Shown piece by piece: positions 43,519-53,310 of a stretch of 64,000 nt of DNA (position 1 is its first letter; each line of letters opens with the position of its first letter). The DNA comes from Trichococcus shcherbakoviae (GTDB lineage Bacteria; Bacillota; Bacilli; Lactobacillales; Aerococcaceae). The stretch is from the NCBI RefSeq assembly GCF_963666195.1, contig NZ_OY762653.1:1116001-1180000 (forward strand). Direction: 5' to 3'. The position numbers were made by a program, and so were the translations under genes. The notes under the pieces are model-generated. The model was given only the letters and a program-made list of their open reading frames with translations. It searched no databases and had not been told where the DNA came from.

Positions 43519-45393
43519 TCAACCAAAACGACGCGGAGCCAAAGATGCCGGCAAAACAACAAAACGCCTCCTGTCCTATATTTCCAAAGGCCACAAATTC
43601 ACCTTTAGCCTTGTATTGATCTGTATCCTCATAAGCGCACTTGCCAATGTTGTGGGTTCGCTTTTCCTGAAGACGCTGATTGATGAGTATATCACGCCTT
43701 TACTGGGCGTAACCAATCCGGTCTTCACCAGCATGTACCGTGCAATCGCGATGATGGCCGGCATTTACATGATCGGTGTCGTGGCGACGTATGTCTACAA
43801 CATCCTGATGGTTTCCATTTCCCAAGGGATCCAGAAAAAAATCCGCGATGAGCTGTTCGCGCATATGCAGACCTTACCGATCAAATATTTTGATACGCAT
43901 GCGCACGGGGATGTCATGAGCCGCTATACCAATGATATCGATACTTTGCGCCAGATGCTTTCGCAAAGTATCCCGATGGCCTTTTCTTCCCTGGTCACAA
44001 TCGTCAGCGTATTCGCTGCGATGCTGGCGGTAAGTTTGCCGCTGACGCTAATCGTCGTCCTGATGGTTGCCTTGTCGATCACCGTCACAAAGACGATCGG
44101 CGGCAAGAGTTCCGTCAACTTCGTCAAGCAACAGCAGACGCTCGGTAAAGTGAACGGCTATATCGAGGAAATGATGCACGGGCAAAAAGAAGTCAAAGTT
44201 TTCGGACGCGAAACGGAATCGAAGGAACGATTCGACAAACTCAACGACGAGTTGCGTGAGAGCGCGACGAACGCAAACATCTACGCAAATATCCTGATGC
44301 CGATCCTAGGGAATCTGGGATTCCTGCAATATGCTCTGATCGCAATGTTCGGAGGCGCCATGGCTGTCGCAGGCATCGGCGGATTGACCTTGGGGGCGAT
44401 TGCTTCCTTCCTGCAGTTGAGCCGTTCTTTCACAATGCCGGTCAACCAGATTTCCCAACAAGTTTCATCGATCGTGATGGCTTTGGCGGGTGCTGAGCGG
44501 ATCTTCGAATTGATGGATGAAAAGCCTGAGTTGGATGAAGGCACCGTAACCTTGGTGAATGCAACCATGGTCGGTGATGAAGTGAAGGAAGCCGAAAACC
44601 ACACCGGACTTTGGGCATGGAAAGTGCCTCAAGCAGATGGTTCGGTCCGTTATACGCAACTGACCGGTGATGTCCGATTTTTTGATGTCGACTTCTCCTA
44701 CAATCCCGACAAACAGATTCTGCATGACATCAGCCTCTATGCCCATCCCGGCGAGAAAGTCGCTTTTGTGGGATCGACGGGTGCCGGCAAAACGACCATC
44801 ACGAACCTGATCAATCGTTTCTATGACATCCAGGACGGAAAAATCGTTTATGATGGCATCGACATCGCAGACATCAAGAAAAATGACCTGCGCCGTTCCC
44901 TTGGTATCGTGTTGCAGGACACTAACCTCTTTACCGGAACGATTCTGGAAAACATCCGTTACGGCAATCTGCACGCATCCGATGAAGAAATTTATGCGGC
45001 AGCGCGTTTGGCGAATGCCGATGATTTCATCTCCCGTTTGCCTCTGGGATACCAAACAGTCATTTCCGGCGACGGCGAAGGCCTTTCCCAAGGCAGAAAC
45101 AATTGCTTTCGATTGCCCGTGCGGCAGTTGCCGATCCTCCCGTCATGATACTGGATGAAGCAACTTCCAGCATCGACACGCGGACAGAATCGATCGTGCA
45201 GCGCGGCATGGATGCGTTGATGCAAGGACGCACCGTATTCGTCATCGCCCACCGCCTGTCCACTATCCAGAATGCCGACGTGATCATGCTGATGGAGCAA
45301 GGCCGGATCATCGAACGCGGCGATCATGAGAAATTGATCGGCGAACAAGGAAAATATTATCAGCTTTATACCGGAGCATTCGAGCTCGAATAA
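43508..45393 (+). pseudogene. ABC exporter half-transporter, catalytic partner, frameshifted at the signature motif
   Basis: Read from ATG 43508 (or TTG 43502, which sits better behind GGGGG), the protein is an ordinary exporter subunit: six membrane segments, Walker A GSTGAGKTT, then GEGLSQG. There the frame is lost, giving RNNCFRLPVRQLPILPS and a stop at 45148. The next frame resumes LLSIARAAVADPPVMILDEA with an intact catalytic Glu and runs to 45393. Restoring one C after 45094 gives LSQGQKQLLSIAR, the expected motif. So a single base is missing at 45092-45095. If real, the canonical ATP site of the dimer is lost; a sequence error is equally possible. Confidence 0.82.
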
Positions 45394-45406
45394 ACATTTA
45401 AAATCA

Positions 45407-45457
45407 AACACCCCTCAGCATGGCAGTTCCGATTGGAGCGCCATGCTGAGGGGTGTT
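45407..45457 (+). terminator. Rho-independent terminator of the second MarR-ABC operon
   Basis: Eighteen-base perfect arms (45407-45424 and 45440-45457, containing ACCCCTCAGCATGGC) are followed by T-rich sequence, 13 bases past the ABC stop. Confidence 0.9.
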
Positions 45458-45575
45458 TTTGGTATGCAGCCGAGTTAGATGAAGTCAGGGTCGACGCGTG
45501 GTAAAATGATCACGAAAGATACTTCATCCACCAAAGTCGCGACGATTGCCCGCCCGAGAGAAAGAGGTGCTTGCG

Positions 45576-46139
45576 ATGACTGAAAAAAGAGTTTTCCAAT
45601 CCGATGCATTCATCATCCGTCCCTTTGTTGCCGGCATCCCGTTCATCCTGATATTCGGCGGCCTCTCCCACTTCGCATTCGCATGGTTCGGGAAAGCCAG
45701 CTGGGCTGCGCCTTTCGTCCCCGTGAACGAGAGTGTCTGGGAACATCTGAAAATGAGTTACTGGTCCACCTTCCTGTGGTTTCTATTCATCTTCCTCTTT
45801 TTCGGAAAAAGATATCGTCTTTCGCCATCCCGTTGGTTGCTGGCGGGGATCGTGTCCATGCTGTTCTGTCCGCTCCTCATCGTTACCGGATTCTACACGC
45901 TAAAAGGCGCTTTCGGCATCGAATCCCTTTTCACTGACGAGCTGCTGTTCTTTTTCGGCATCATCAGCGGTCAACTGTTGGCTTCCCGCACTTATCGCTA
46001 TTTAGAGCCCCCGCGCATTTGGATTGGAACAGCAACCGTGCTCTGGCTTCTTTTCGCGCTTGCGTTTGTGCTTTTCAGTTTCCAGCCTCCCACCCTGCCG
46101 CTCTTTCTGGATACGCCGACCGGAAGCTATGGGTTTTAG
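45576..46139 (+). CDS. DUF6512-type integral membrane protein
   Basis: This 187-residue protein has five or six hydrophobic segments. The loop FVPVNESVWEHLKMSYW after the first segment is the conserved mark of this family of unknown function. ATG 45576 follows AGAGGTG; an in-frame ATG ten codons earlier lacks a binding site. It lies alone between two terminators. Confidence 0.7.
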   Translation: MTEKRVFQSDAFIIRPFVAGIPFILIFGGLSHFAFAWFGKASWAAPFVPVNESVWEHLKMSYWSTFLWFLFIFLFFGKRYRLSPSRWLLAGIVSMLFCPLLIVTGFYTLKGAFGIESLFTDELLFFFGIISGQLLASRTYRYLEPPRIWIGTATVLWLLFALAFVLFSFQPPTLPLFLDTPTGSYGF

Positions 46140-46217
46140 ATTGCTTAGCGAGGGATCCGGTTCAGGGTTGGCTGCGTTCGTAAAGTCATCCAAAAAATAG
46201 CTCCTCAAAACAGAACA

Positions 46218-46255
46218 GAGCGGAAAAGCCCTCGCAGAGGATGGCTTTTCCGCTC
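46218..46255. terminator. Terminator between the DUF6512 gene and asparaginase
   Basis: Thirteen-base perfect arms GAGCGGAAAAGCC and complement (46218-46230, 46243-46255) with T or A rich flanks serve the two convergent genes. Confidence 0.85.
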
Positions 46256-46257
46256 TT

Positions 46258-47256
46258 TTAATACAGGATATCATTGCTGATCGTAGTGTAGAAAAGTTGC
46301 TTGATCCGGGCCGGGTCTTGCGTCTGGCCCAATATCCACATAAGTTTGCATACGACCGCTTCGGTGATCATGTCGTAGGCTTCCAAAATATTGACCCGCG
46401 ATTTCAGTTCGTGGCCGACTTTGTAGATTTCCATGTCGCTGCCCTCATTCGGGACCTGCGTCGTCATGACCACAGTCTTCCCTTGGCCGATCCAGTGGTT
46501 GATGACCTCGAAATACCCGTACTCCGGCGCCGAAGGGATCCCGCCGACTCCGTAGCTTTCGATGATGATGGCATCGTTCCGTTCAAGCATGTAAGCAAGA
46601 ATATCCGAATCCACTCCCGGCGTCAGCTTGAACAACGCGACCTTCGCATCCAGACTGTCATAGAAACGCGGTGCTGGCGCTTTTTCTTTTGTGATGTAGG
46701 AGATTACGCGTCCATCCTGGATGATCGCCAAATAAGGGTAATTGATGCTGGAAAAAGCCTGGAAGCTCTTGGAATGCGTCTTCCTTGCCCGTGTTCCGAG
46801 GATAACCTTCCCATTGAAGACGATCTGGACACCGCTGGCGGAATCTGAAGATGCGTACAGGAAACTGTCGAAGAGATTCGTCTTCGAATCGGTGATTTCC
46901 ATATTGATCGGTTTTTGGGCTCCGGTGATGATGATTGGTTTGGGGGAATCCTGGATCATATAGGAAAGCGCGGCAGCCGTATAAGCCATCGTGTCGGTTC
47001 CGTGGGTGACGACAAACCCGTCATATTGTTCATACTTTTCTCTGATGGTGTCCGTCATCAGCACCCAGATATCAGGCGCGATGTTGGTGCTGTCGATATT
47101 GCAGATCTGAAGGGTATCGACCTCGCATATTTCTGAGATACCAGGAATAAAAGCCAGTATCTCTTCTGATGTCAGCTGGGGATCGAGCCCATTCGGCGTT
47201 ATTTTTGATGCGATCGTACCGCCCGTGCCGATCATCAATATCTTTTTCTTAGTCAC
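46258..47256 (-). CDS. ansA: Type I (cytoplasmic) L-asparaginase
   Basis: This 332-residue enzyme hydrolyses asparagine to aspartate and ammonia. The N-terminal LMIGTGGTIASK carries the first catalytic Thr; FVVTHGTDTMAYTAAALSYM near residues 83-102 carries the second Thr-Asp pair. No signal peptide is present, which fits the cytoplasmic class. It is monocistronic and convergent with the DUF6512 gene. Confidence 0.92.
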   Translation of the reverse strand: MTKKKILMIGTGGTIASKITPNGLDPQLTSEEILAFIPGISEICEVDTLQICNIDSTNIAPDIWVLMTDTIREKYEQYDGFVVTHGTDTMAYTAAALSYMIQDSPKPIIITGAQKPINMEITDSKTNLFDSFLYASSDSASGVQIVFNGKVILGTRARKTHSKSFQAFSSINYPYLAIIQDGRVISYITKEKAPAPRFYDSLDAKVALFKLTPGVDSDILAYMLERNDAIIIESYGVGGIPSAPEYGYFEVINHWIGQGKTVVMTTQVPNEGSDMEIYKVGHELKSRVNILEAYDMITEAVVCKLMWILGQTQDPARIKQLFYTTISNDILY

Positions 47257-47307
47257 ACATTCACCTGCTTGTTCATTATTTTTTTCATGGTTTTCCGCGT
47301 CTGGTGG

Positions 47308-48966
47308 TTAATATACCACGACCGGCGTGCCGACGGAATAGGTATTGTAAAGAGTTTGGACCGCATAGTAAGGGGTATTGACGCAGCCGTGCGAACCCCA
47401 ATACAGATACAGGTCACCGCCGAAGCCCTGGGTCTGCCAAGAGGCGTCATGCAAACCGTAGGCATTCCCCAAAAATGGAATCCAATATTGGACCGGTGAC
47501 TCGTAATCTTCCCCGATCAGAACGCTTGGGGATTCCTTATACGGTTGGATCGCGAACAGTCCTCTTGGCGTCGGCATCGAAGGTCGTCCGGTGATGACGG
47601 GAGCATTGACAATCTGCTGATTGCCGATGTAGGCCCAGACGCGTTGATAGGCGATGCTGATGATGATGTAACTGGAGCCAACATAATAGTTGGTGCCGGC
47701 GTTCGTCCGGAAGGTGCCATCCTGGACAGTCCAATCGGGTCCCGTCGGATAAATCGGAACGGCCGGGGCAACCGGTGCGGGCGGCGGTTTCGGTACGTAT
47801 TTCATGAAAGCGACTGCCGTGTTCCCCGGCGCTGCCGCATCTTTTTGGACCAATTGCATCTGGACGGCGCTGACGTCATAGTCGTATCCTTGCGTTCCGG
47901 CTGTTTCGCCATTCTTGGCCCAATCCAACCAACCCACTCCCGGCACATGGACCTGATAATAAATATCATAGTGCGCAGCCAGTTCATCCGTCAACTGCAT
48001 TTCGATACGCTCGATGAGTTGCCCTGTTCCTGGCAGTCCGGCTTCCAATCCGTCCTGTGTCCATTCAAGCCAACCGTTTTCACTTGTGGCGGCACGGTAG
48101 GAGACCGATCCAGGATAAGGTTGGGAATCCAATTTCGCCTGCAAGCCCTCCAGCGATTGCGAGGAATCAGGGGATCCGCTTTGCGCCGGATTGAGGACAG
48201 GCTCCTGCCAGCCCGAATCCGTCAAATAGCTACCGTAGGACAAAACAGGTTCGATGCGTTCGATGAAGTTCTGCTCACGCTTGCCTAAAAAAATCTGTTC
48301 CTTGTTCATCAGAACGATTTCAACTCCTTCAATCGGATAGCGGAAACCGGCCGTTCCGGCTGTTTCACCATTTCCGGCCCAATCCAGCCAACCGAAGCGG
48401 CTCGTTTGTACCCGGTAATAAAGATCGTATTGAGCTGCCAAAGCACCCGTCAATTTGAATTGCACGGCCTCGATCGCTTCACCTGCCCCTGTCGTTCCGG
48501 ATATTTCGCCGTTTTTGGCATAGCCTGACCAACCGCTGTCCTGACGATAAGTCCGATAAGAAACGCTGCCTGCTTGAGATAAATTGGTCAAGCGCACCTG
48601 GATGGCTTCGAGCGGTAAAGCCGCCCCGCCGCTGATTGCGCCTTCCTGGACTTCGGGATGCCAACCGCTGTCCTGTAAGTAAGTCGTATAAACTAATTCA
48701 GCATTGCCGGCCGCTGGCGTTGAAGGCTGGCTATCCAGTCTCCATGATAGGGCAGCAACACTTCTTGTCTGTTGTGTGACATGATCCCTGCCGGTTTCGG
48801 CAAGCGTTCCATCCAGATTTAGGTAGGCTGGATCGTAAAGCTCCAGCAAACTTTGTTGGACAACTGCAACGTTCTCCAACGAATATGCTGGAGCTGCGAT
48901 GCGGGCAGGGGCTAATCCGGCAACAATGAACAACCCCAACAGAATAAACAAAATGTTCCTTCTCAT
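47308..48966 (-). CDS. Secreted L,D-transpeptidase with six ChW-type repeats
   Basis: ATG 48966, behind GGGAGGG, starts a signal peptide (MRRNILFILLGLFIVAGLAP). About six repeats of 45-60 residues follow between residues 70 and 375, each with a GW pair and a following G-E-x-x-G (QDSGWHPEVQEGAISG, SRFGWLDWAGNGETAG and so on), the clostridial hydrophobic with conserved W (ChW) pattern, which binds surface ligands. The C-terminal catalytic YkuD domain has WGSHGCVNTPYYAVQTLYNT with the active Cys. It would cross-link or modify peptidoglycan outside the cell. Total length is 552 residues. Confidence 0.87.
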   Translation of the reverse strand: MRRNILFILLGLFIVAGLAPARIAAPAYSLENVAVVQQSLLELYDPAYLNLDGTLAETGRDHVTQQTRSVAALSWRLDSQPSTPAAGNAELVYTTYLQDSGWHPEVQEGAISGGAALPLEAIQVRLTNLSQAGSVSYRTYRQDSGWSGYAKNGEISGTTGAGEAIEAVQFKLTGALAAQYDLYYRVQTSRFGWLDWAGNGETAGTAGFRYPIEGVEIVLMNKEQIFLGKREQNFIERIEPVLSYGSYLTDSGWQEPVLNPAQSGSPDSSQSLEGLQAKLDSQPYPGSVSYRAATSENGWLEWTQDGLEAGLPGTGQLIERIEMQLTDELAAHYDIYYQVHVPGVGWLDWAKNGETAGTQGYDYDVSAVQMQLVQKDAAAPGNTAVAFMKYVPKPPPAPVAPAVPIYPTGPDWTVQDGTFRTNAGTNYYVGSSYIIISIAYQRVWAYIGNQQIVNAPVITGRPSMPTPRGLFAIQPYKESPSVLIGEDYESPVQYWIPFLGNAYGLHDASWQTQGFGGDLYLYWGSHGCVNTPYYAVQTLYNTYSVGTPVVVY

Positions 48967-49154
48967 GATAATCCCTCCCGGCAGGACCGTAAGCGACAAG
49001 AATTGGAGCGTCCATTCGTAACCGCTCTCTTTCCTCCATTATACCAAACAATACCCCGTTAAAAAAAACACAAGCGGGCCAAAGACCCGGATAACTGCAA
49101 AAAGTTCAGGGACGCTTCAAAAATGAAGTATCCCCAAACTTATTCTAAGTCATT

Positions 49155-51350
49155 CTACTGTTCTCTTTTCCGGAAAGCCAGTACCATCCCGATCTGAAAA
49201 TAGCTGTAGTCGTCCCCCAATTTTTCCTTGAGGGGTTTCAGGTGCTGATCCTCTGATTCCTCGATTGCTCTGGCGATGGCCTCCGCCTGCTCATCCGTGA
49301 CAAAATCCGTCAAACGCATTTCGTATGCTGACAACTCGGCCAAATGGCGGAAATGGTTTTCGATGGTCATCCGTGCAAGTCCTCTGATGGCGATGATCTC
49401 TTCGACCGTTTTGCCTTCTTGATACAGACGATAGGTTTCCTCAAAAGTAGTGCCGGCGTAATTTTTCTGCGCCGGTTTCGGGCGTTTTTCCGCGGTTTCC
49501 GGATTGCCTTCCTGCTCTTTCTGTTCCAGCCGTTTCTGCTGCAGAATCGATTCGGCATCAGGAAACTCCTTCAGATAATCGGAAATGACACCCATGAACA
49601 CTTCTCCGTAGCGCTCCAGCTTCGTTTCGCCTACCCCTGACAAACGAAGGAAGCCGTCAGCATCAGTCGGAAAGTTGCGGGCCATCTCATGCAGCGTGCT
49701 GTCCGAAAAGACGATATAGGAAGGAATCCCATGCTCATTCGCCATTTCCGTACGCACACCGCGCAGACGGTCGAACAGCTCGGTATCGTACAAGCCGCCT
49801 CCGCTCTGTTTGACGGTGCCTCTGCCAGACTCGACCGCATAGGACATCCCGACCTTTTTCCCTTCCTTCAGGACTTCCAGCGCTTTTGCAGTGACTTGGA
49901 TCAAAGGATACTGATCGCCCGTCACCTGCAGGTATTCATCCGCAATCAAAACCCCGATCATTTCGCGGATCTCCCCATCATTATAGGCGCTCATCAGTCC
50001 GTATGTCTTCAGCTTATCCAGCCCGAAATCGGTGATGCCCTTCTGTTTGCTCCCCGTCAGGATGCCGATGATTTTCTGGACGCCGTAACGTCCGCGCACC
50101 CGCACGACGCAGGACAGAATTTTTTGGGCTTCTTCCGTGATGTCTATCTGCTCCGTGCGGCGCAGGCAATTGGAGCAGTGTTGGCAATTCAGCTCAGCTG
50201 TCGTTTCGCCGAAATATTCCAGGATGTACCGGCGCAGGCATTGGTTCGTGTAACAGTAATTGATCATCTTGTTCAATTTATTGGTCGCTTCGCTGTCATT
50301 CGTCTTGCTGTTCAGCAACTGATTGATGATGATATCCTGCGTCGAAAACAGCAGGATGACACGCGCTTCCTCTCCGTCACGCCCCGCCCTTCCGGCTTCT
50401 TGGTAATAGCTTTCGATGTTTTTGGGCATGTTGTAGTGGTAAACGGTCCGCACATTGCTTTTGTCGATCCCCATGCCAAAAGCATTCGTTGCGACCATGA
50501 TCGGTTTGCGGTCGAACAGGAAATCATCCTGGTTCCGCTGGCGCTCGTGTTCCGGCAACCCGGCATGGTAAAGCGTCACGGCAAAGCCTTTTTGTTCCAA
50601 TTTCTTCTGGACCGATTCCACATTTTTTCTGGTCGAACAATAGATGATGCTCGCTTCCTTCGGGTTGAGGTCCTTCACGAGGAACTTGAACTTGTCGGCG
50701 GGCTTTTCCACGCTGAAGGCCAAATTGCCGCGGTCAAAACCGGTCACCAATCGGAACGGATTCTGCAGGCGCAATTGGACCAGGATATCGTCCTGGACCG
50801 GTTCGGTGGCTGTGGCGGTGAAGGCGGCAACCATCGGACGTCTGTCGAACAGATCGTACAGTCGGGCCACGCCTTGGTAGGCAGGCCGGAAATCGCTGCC
50901 CCATTGCGAGATACAGTGGGCCTCATCGACCACCAACAACGGTACCTTAACGAAGCGCAGGGCATTCATGAATGACTCGTTGTCTATCCGTTCCGGCGCG
51001 ATGTAGAGCAGTTTAAGCTGGCCGGAACGCATGTCATCCATCAATTGCAGAAACTCTTCTCTGGAGAGCGTGCTGTTCAGGTATGCCGCGGCAATCCCCA
51101 TTTCCCGCATGCTGTCCACCTGATCCTTCATCAAGGACACGAGCGGGGAAACGACGATCGTCATGCCGTCCAGCAGCAACGCCGGAAGTTGGTAGCAGAG
51201 CGATTTCCCTCCGCTCGTCGGCATGATCCCGAGCACGTCTTTCCCTTGCAAGGTGTTCGTGATCAATTCCTCTTGGCCCTCCCGGAAACTGTCATATCCG
51301 AAATATTTTTTTAGCGTCCCGTACAGTAATTCTTTATCCACCACTTGCAC
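49155..51350 (-). CDS. recQ: RecQ ATP-dependent DNA helicase
   Basis: This is a 731-residue superfamily 2 helicase: motif I TSGGKSLCYQLP, DEAH box VVDEAHCISQWGSDFRP, motif VI YYQEAGRAGRDG. The zinc site is CLRRYILEYFGE followed by CQHCSNC near residue 390. An HRDC domain (about 515-595) follows, then a Lys/Glu-rich linker and a C-terminal helix-turn-helix segment (TFEETYRLYQEGKTVEEIIA) found in longer Firmicute RecQ. It acts in recombination repair and replication restart. It is monocistronic. Confidence 0.94.
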   Translation of the reverse strand: MQVVDKELLYGTLKKYFGYDSFREGQEELITNTLQGKDVLGIMPTSGGKSLCYQLPALLLDGMTIVVSPLVSLMKDQVDSMREMGIAAAYLNSTLSREEFLQLMDDMRSGQLKLLYIAPERIDNESFMNALRFVKVPLLVVDEAHCISQWGSDFRPAYQGVARLYDLFDRRPMVAAFTATATEPVQDDILVQLRLQNPFRLVTGFDRGNLAFSVEKPADKFKFLVKDLNPKEASIIYCSTRKNVESVQKKLEQKGFAVTLYHAGLPEHERQRNQDDFLFDRKPIMVATNAFGMGIDKSNVRTVYHYNMPKNIESYYQEAGRAGRDGEEARVILLFSTQDIIINQLLNSKTNDSEATNKLNKMINYCYTNQCLRRYILEYFGETTAELNCQHCSNCLRRTEQIDITEEAQKILSCVVRVRGRYGVQKIIGILTGSKQKGITDFGLDKLKTYGLMSAYNDGEIREMIGVLIADEYLQVTGDQYPLIQVTAKALEVLKEGKKVGMSYAVESGRGTVKQSGGGLYDTELFDRLRGVRTEMANEHGIPSYIVFSDSTLHEMARNFPTDADGFLRLSGVGETKLERYGEVFMGVISDYLKEFPDAESILQQKRLEQKEQEGNPETAEKRPKPAQKNYAGTTFEETYRLYQEGKTVEEIIAIRGLARMTIENHFRHLAELSAYEMRLTDFVTDEQAEAIARAIEESEDQHLKPLKEKLGDDYSYFQIGMVLAFRKREQ

Positions 51351-51611
51351 CCATCCTTAATTGTTTATCTTCTCTTATTAACCGAATATTCCTGGACGTG
51401 CTTGTCTTCACTCAATTAAGCGATGGCAAACCTTCAGAAATGACCTCCTCATCATATCACATCCGTGGACTATTTTTCCCGCATAAAAAATATTGCGGTT
51501 CTGTCCGATCAGACACTCCACTTATAAAATATGCAGATTATCCGCCTTATGTTTTGACTGGTGGTATATAATTGTAAGGTGAACACGTCATGACCTACAG
51601 GAGTGAGAAAT

Positions 51612-52643
51612 ATGGAACAGGAATTATCAAACGAACTATTTATCTGCGGGGGGTGCAATGCGAAAATCGGCCCCGGCGTTCTGGGCGATCTGCTCAGCCA
51701 GTTTCCGAAACAGGAGAACCCGAATTTTTTGGTCGGTTTCGACTCGTCCGATGATGCAGCTGTGTTCCGGATAGACGCCGAGACGGCCATGATCCAGACG
51801 TTGGACTTCTTTCCCGCAATGGTCGCGGATGCCTCGCTCTTCGGGGAAATCGCCGCAGCCAACGCCTTGAGCGATGTATTTGCGATGGGCGGCGAAGTGC
51901 TGACGGCCATGAATATCGTCTGCTGGCCCGAAACAAAAAGCACCGATACACTCGGGAAAATTTTGGCTGGCGGCTTCAAGAAAGTCCAGGAGGCAGGTGG
52001 TGTGCTGGTCGGTGGACATTCGATCCACGACCCCCAGCCCAAATACGGTCTCTCGGTATTGGGAAGAGTCCATCCCGATCGGATCTACCGGAATGACACT
52101 TGCATCCCAGGCGATGTCCTGCTGCTGACGAAACCATTGGGAACCGGCATCATCACAACGGCCTACAGCGCCGGGGAAATGGCGCAGCAAGCCTTCGACC
52201 AGGCAATCGTCTCGATGACAACGTTGAACCGTTATGCGGCGGAAGTCCTGAAAAAGTATACCGTCCACAGCTGCACCGATATCACCGGCTTCGGCCTGTT
52301 GGGGCACCTGTCGGAAATGGTCAGCGACCGCTGTTCCGCAACAGTCTACGCCGACAGTGTGCCTTGCCTGAGCGGAGCCTATCAGGGAGCCCAGGAATTC
52401 CTGATCACAGCCGGCGGACAGCGCAACCGTAATCACTTGGAAGCCGATGTGGACTTCCAGATCGATGACTATGCCTTGGAGGAAATCCTTTTCGATCCGC
52501 AGACATCCGGCGGCCTGCTGGTGAGCGTCCCTGTCGAAGAAGCAGCCGCTCTGCTTGCCGAAATCGAAGCATTGGGCTTGTCCTGCGGCATCATCGGCGA
52601 AGTGACCGAAAAGGACACCAAGAAGATCACGATCGTCCATTGA
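51612..52643 (+). CDS. selD: Selenophosphate synthetase SelD
   Basis: SelD uses ATP and selenide to make selenophosphate, the Se donor for all known pathways. The active-site loop is CGGCNAKIGPGVL near residues 11-23, with Cys rather than selenocysteine, and Lys intact. SSDDAAVFRID and the ATP-binding GGHSIHDPQPKYGL follow. The protein is 343 residues. ATG 51612 has AGGAGTGAG upstream. It heads an operon with yedF, a DUF3343 gene and a desulfurase. No selA/selB or tRNA-Sec is in the window; the Se users visible nearby are SelU and probably a molybdenum hydroxylase. Confidence 0.95.
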   Translation: MEQELSNELFICGGCNAKIGPGVLGDLLSQFPKQENPNFLVGFDSSDDAAVFRIDAETAMIQTLDFFPAMVADASLFGEIAAANALSDVFAMGGEVLTAMNIVCWPETKSTDTLGKILAGGFKKVQEAGGVLVGGHSIHDPQPKYGLSVLGRVHPDRIYRNDTCIPGDVLLLTKPLGTGIITTAYSAGEMAQQAFDQAIVSMTTLNRYAAEVLKKYTVHSCTDITGFGLLGHLSEMVSDRCSATVYADSVPCLSGAYQGAQEFLITAGGQRNRNHLEADVDFQIDDYALEEILFDPQTSGGLLVSVPVEEAAALLAEIEALGLSCGIIGEVTEKDTKKITIVH

Positions 52644-52686
52644 GAAAAGCATGACAAAAATATGATTTAACCAGGAGGAAAAAGGC

Positions 52687-53310
52687 ATGAAAAAAATAGA
52701 TGCAGTCGGACAAGCTTGTCCGATGCCGGTCATTCTGACCAAACGGGCTTTGAAGGAGAGCAACGGGGAGGCCATACTCATCAGCGTAGACAATGAGATT
52801 GCGACGCAGAACCTTGCCAAGATGGCGGAGCAGCTAAAACTTTCCGTCCAAGTCGAAAAAATCAATGATTCCCTTTATGAAGTCCAGCTTTCCGATCCGA
52901 ACGCCGGCAAAGAACCACACGCTGCCGAACACCCCGCGCTTCCGGAGCAAACCAACGAAACTTTGAAGTCATCCGGCACAAATTATGTCGTCGTACTGAA
53001 CAGCGACTTCATCGGCAACGGCAGCGAGGAATTGGGCCGTACGCTGATGAAAAGCTTCCTCTTCTCCTTGACGGAACAGGAAGTCCTGCCCGACAAAGTG
53101 CTCTGCTACAATGCCGGCGCATTGCTGACGACGGAAGGTTCGTCCGTGTTGGACGACCTCAAAGCGCTGGAGGAAGACGGCGTCGAGGTCCTGACTTGCG
53201 GCATCTGCGGGGAATTCTATGGCGTGAAGGACAAATTGGCGGTCGGTACCTTTACGAACATGTACCGCATCGTTGAAATCCTGCGTACCGCCAAGACCGT
53301 ATCGCCATGA
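52687..53310 (+). CDS. yedF: YedF, selenium metabolism protein (TusA/SirA domain plus DsrE-like domain)
   Basis: The N-terminal domain (about 1-70) has the TusA/SirA motif DAVGQACPMPVILTKRAL with the conserved CPxP Cys. After a linker (about 75-95) a DsrE-like domain spans about 98-205 and includes NSDFIGNGSEELGRTLMKSF and, near 170, LTCGICGEFYGVKDKLAVG with two Cys. This fusion is the YedF family found with selD. It probably carries sulfur or selenium as persulfide/perselenide. GGAGG lies upstream. Its stop overlaps the next start by four bases. Confidence 0.9.
   Translation: MKKIDAVGQACPMPVILTKRALKESNGEAILISVDNEIATQNLAKMAEQLKLSVQVEKINDSLYEVQLSDPNAGKEPHAAEHPALPEQTNETLKSSGTNYVVVLNSDFIGNGSEELGRTLMKSFLFSLTEQEVLPDKVLCYNAGALLTTEGSSVLDDLKALEEDGVEVLTCGICGEFYGVKDKLAVGTFTNMYRIVEILRTAKTVSP

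Noticed and set aside
49689-50975. 428-codon plus-strand frame opposite recQ
   Set aside because: Complement of a codon-biased gene; no family similarity and RecQ is unambiguous on the other strand.
51636-52865. 409-codon minus-strand frame opposite selD
   Set aside because: SelD on the plus strand is certain; the antisense frame is a shadow.
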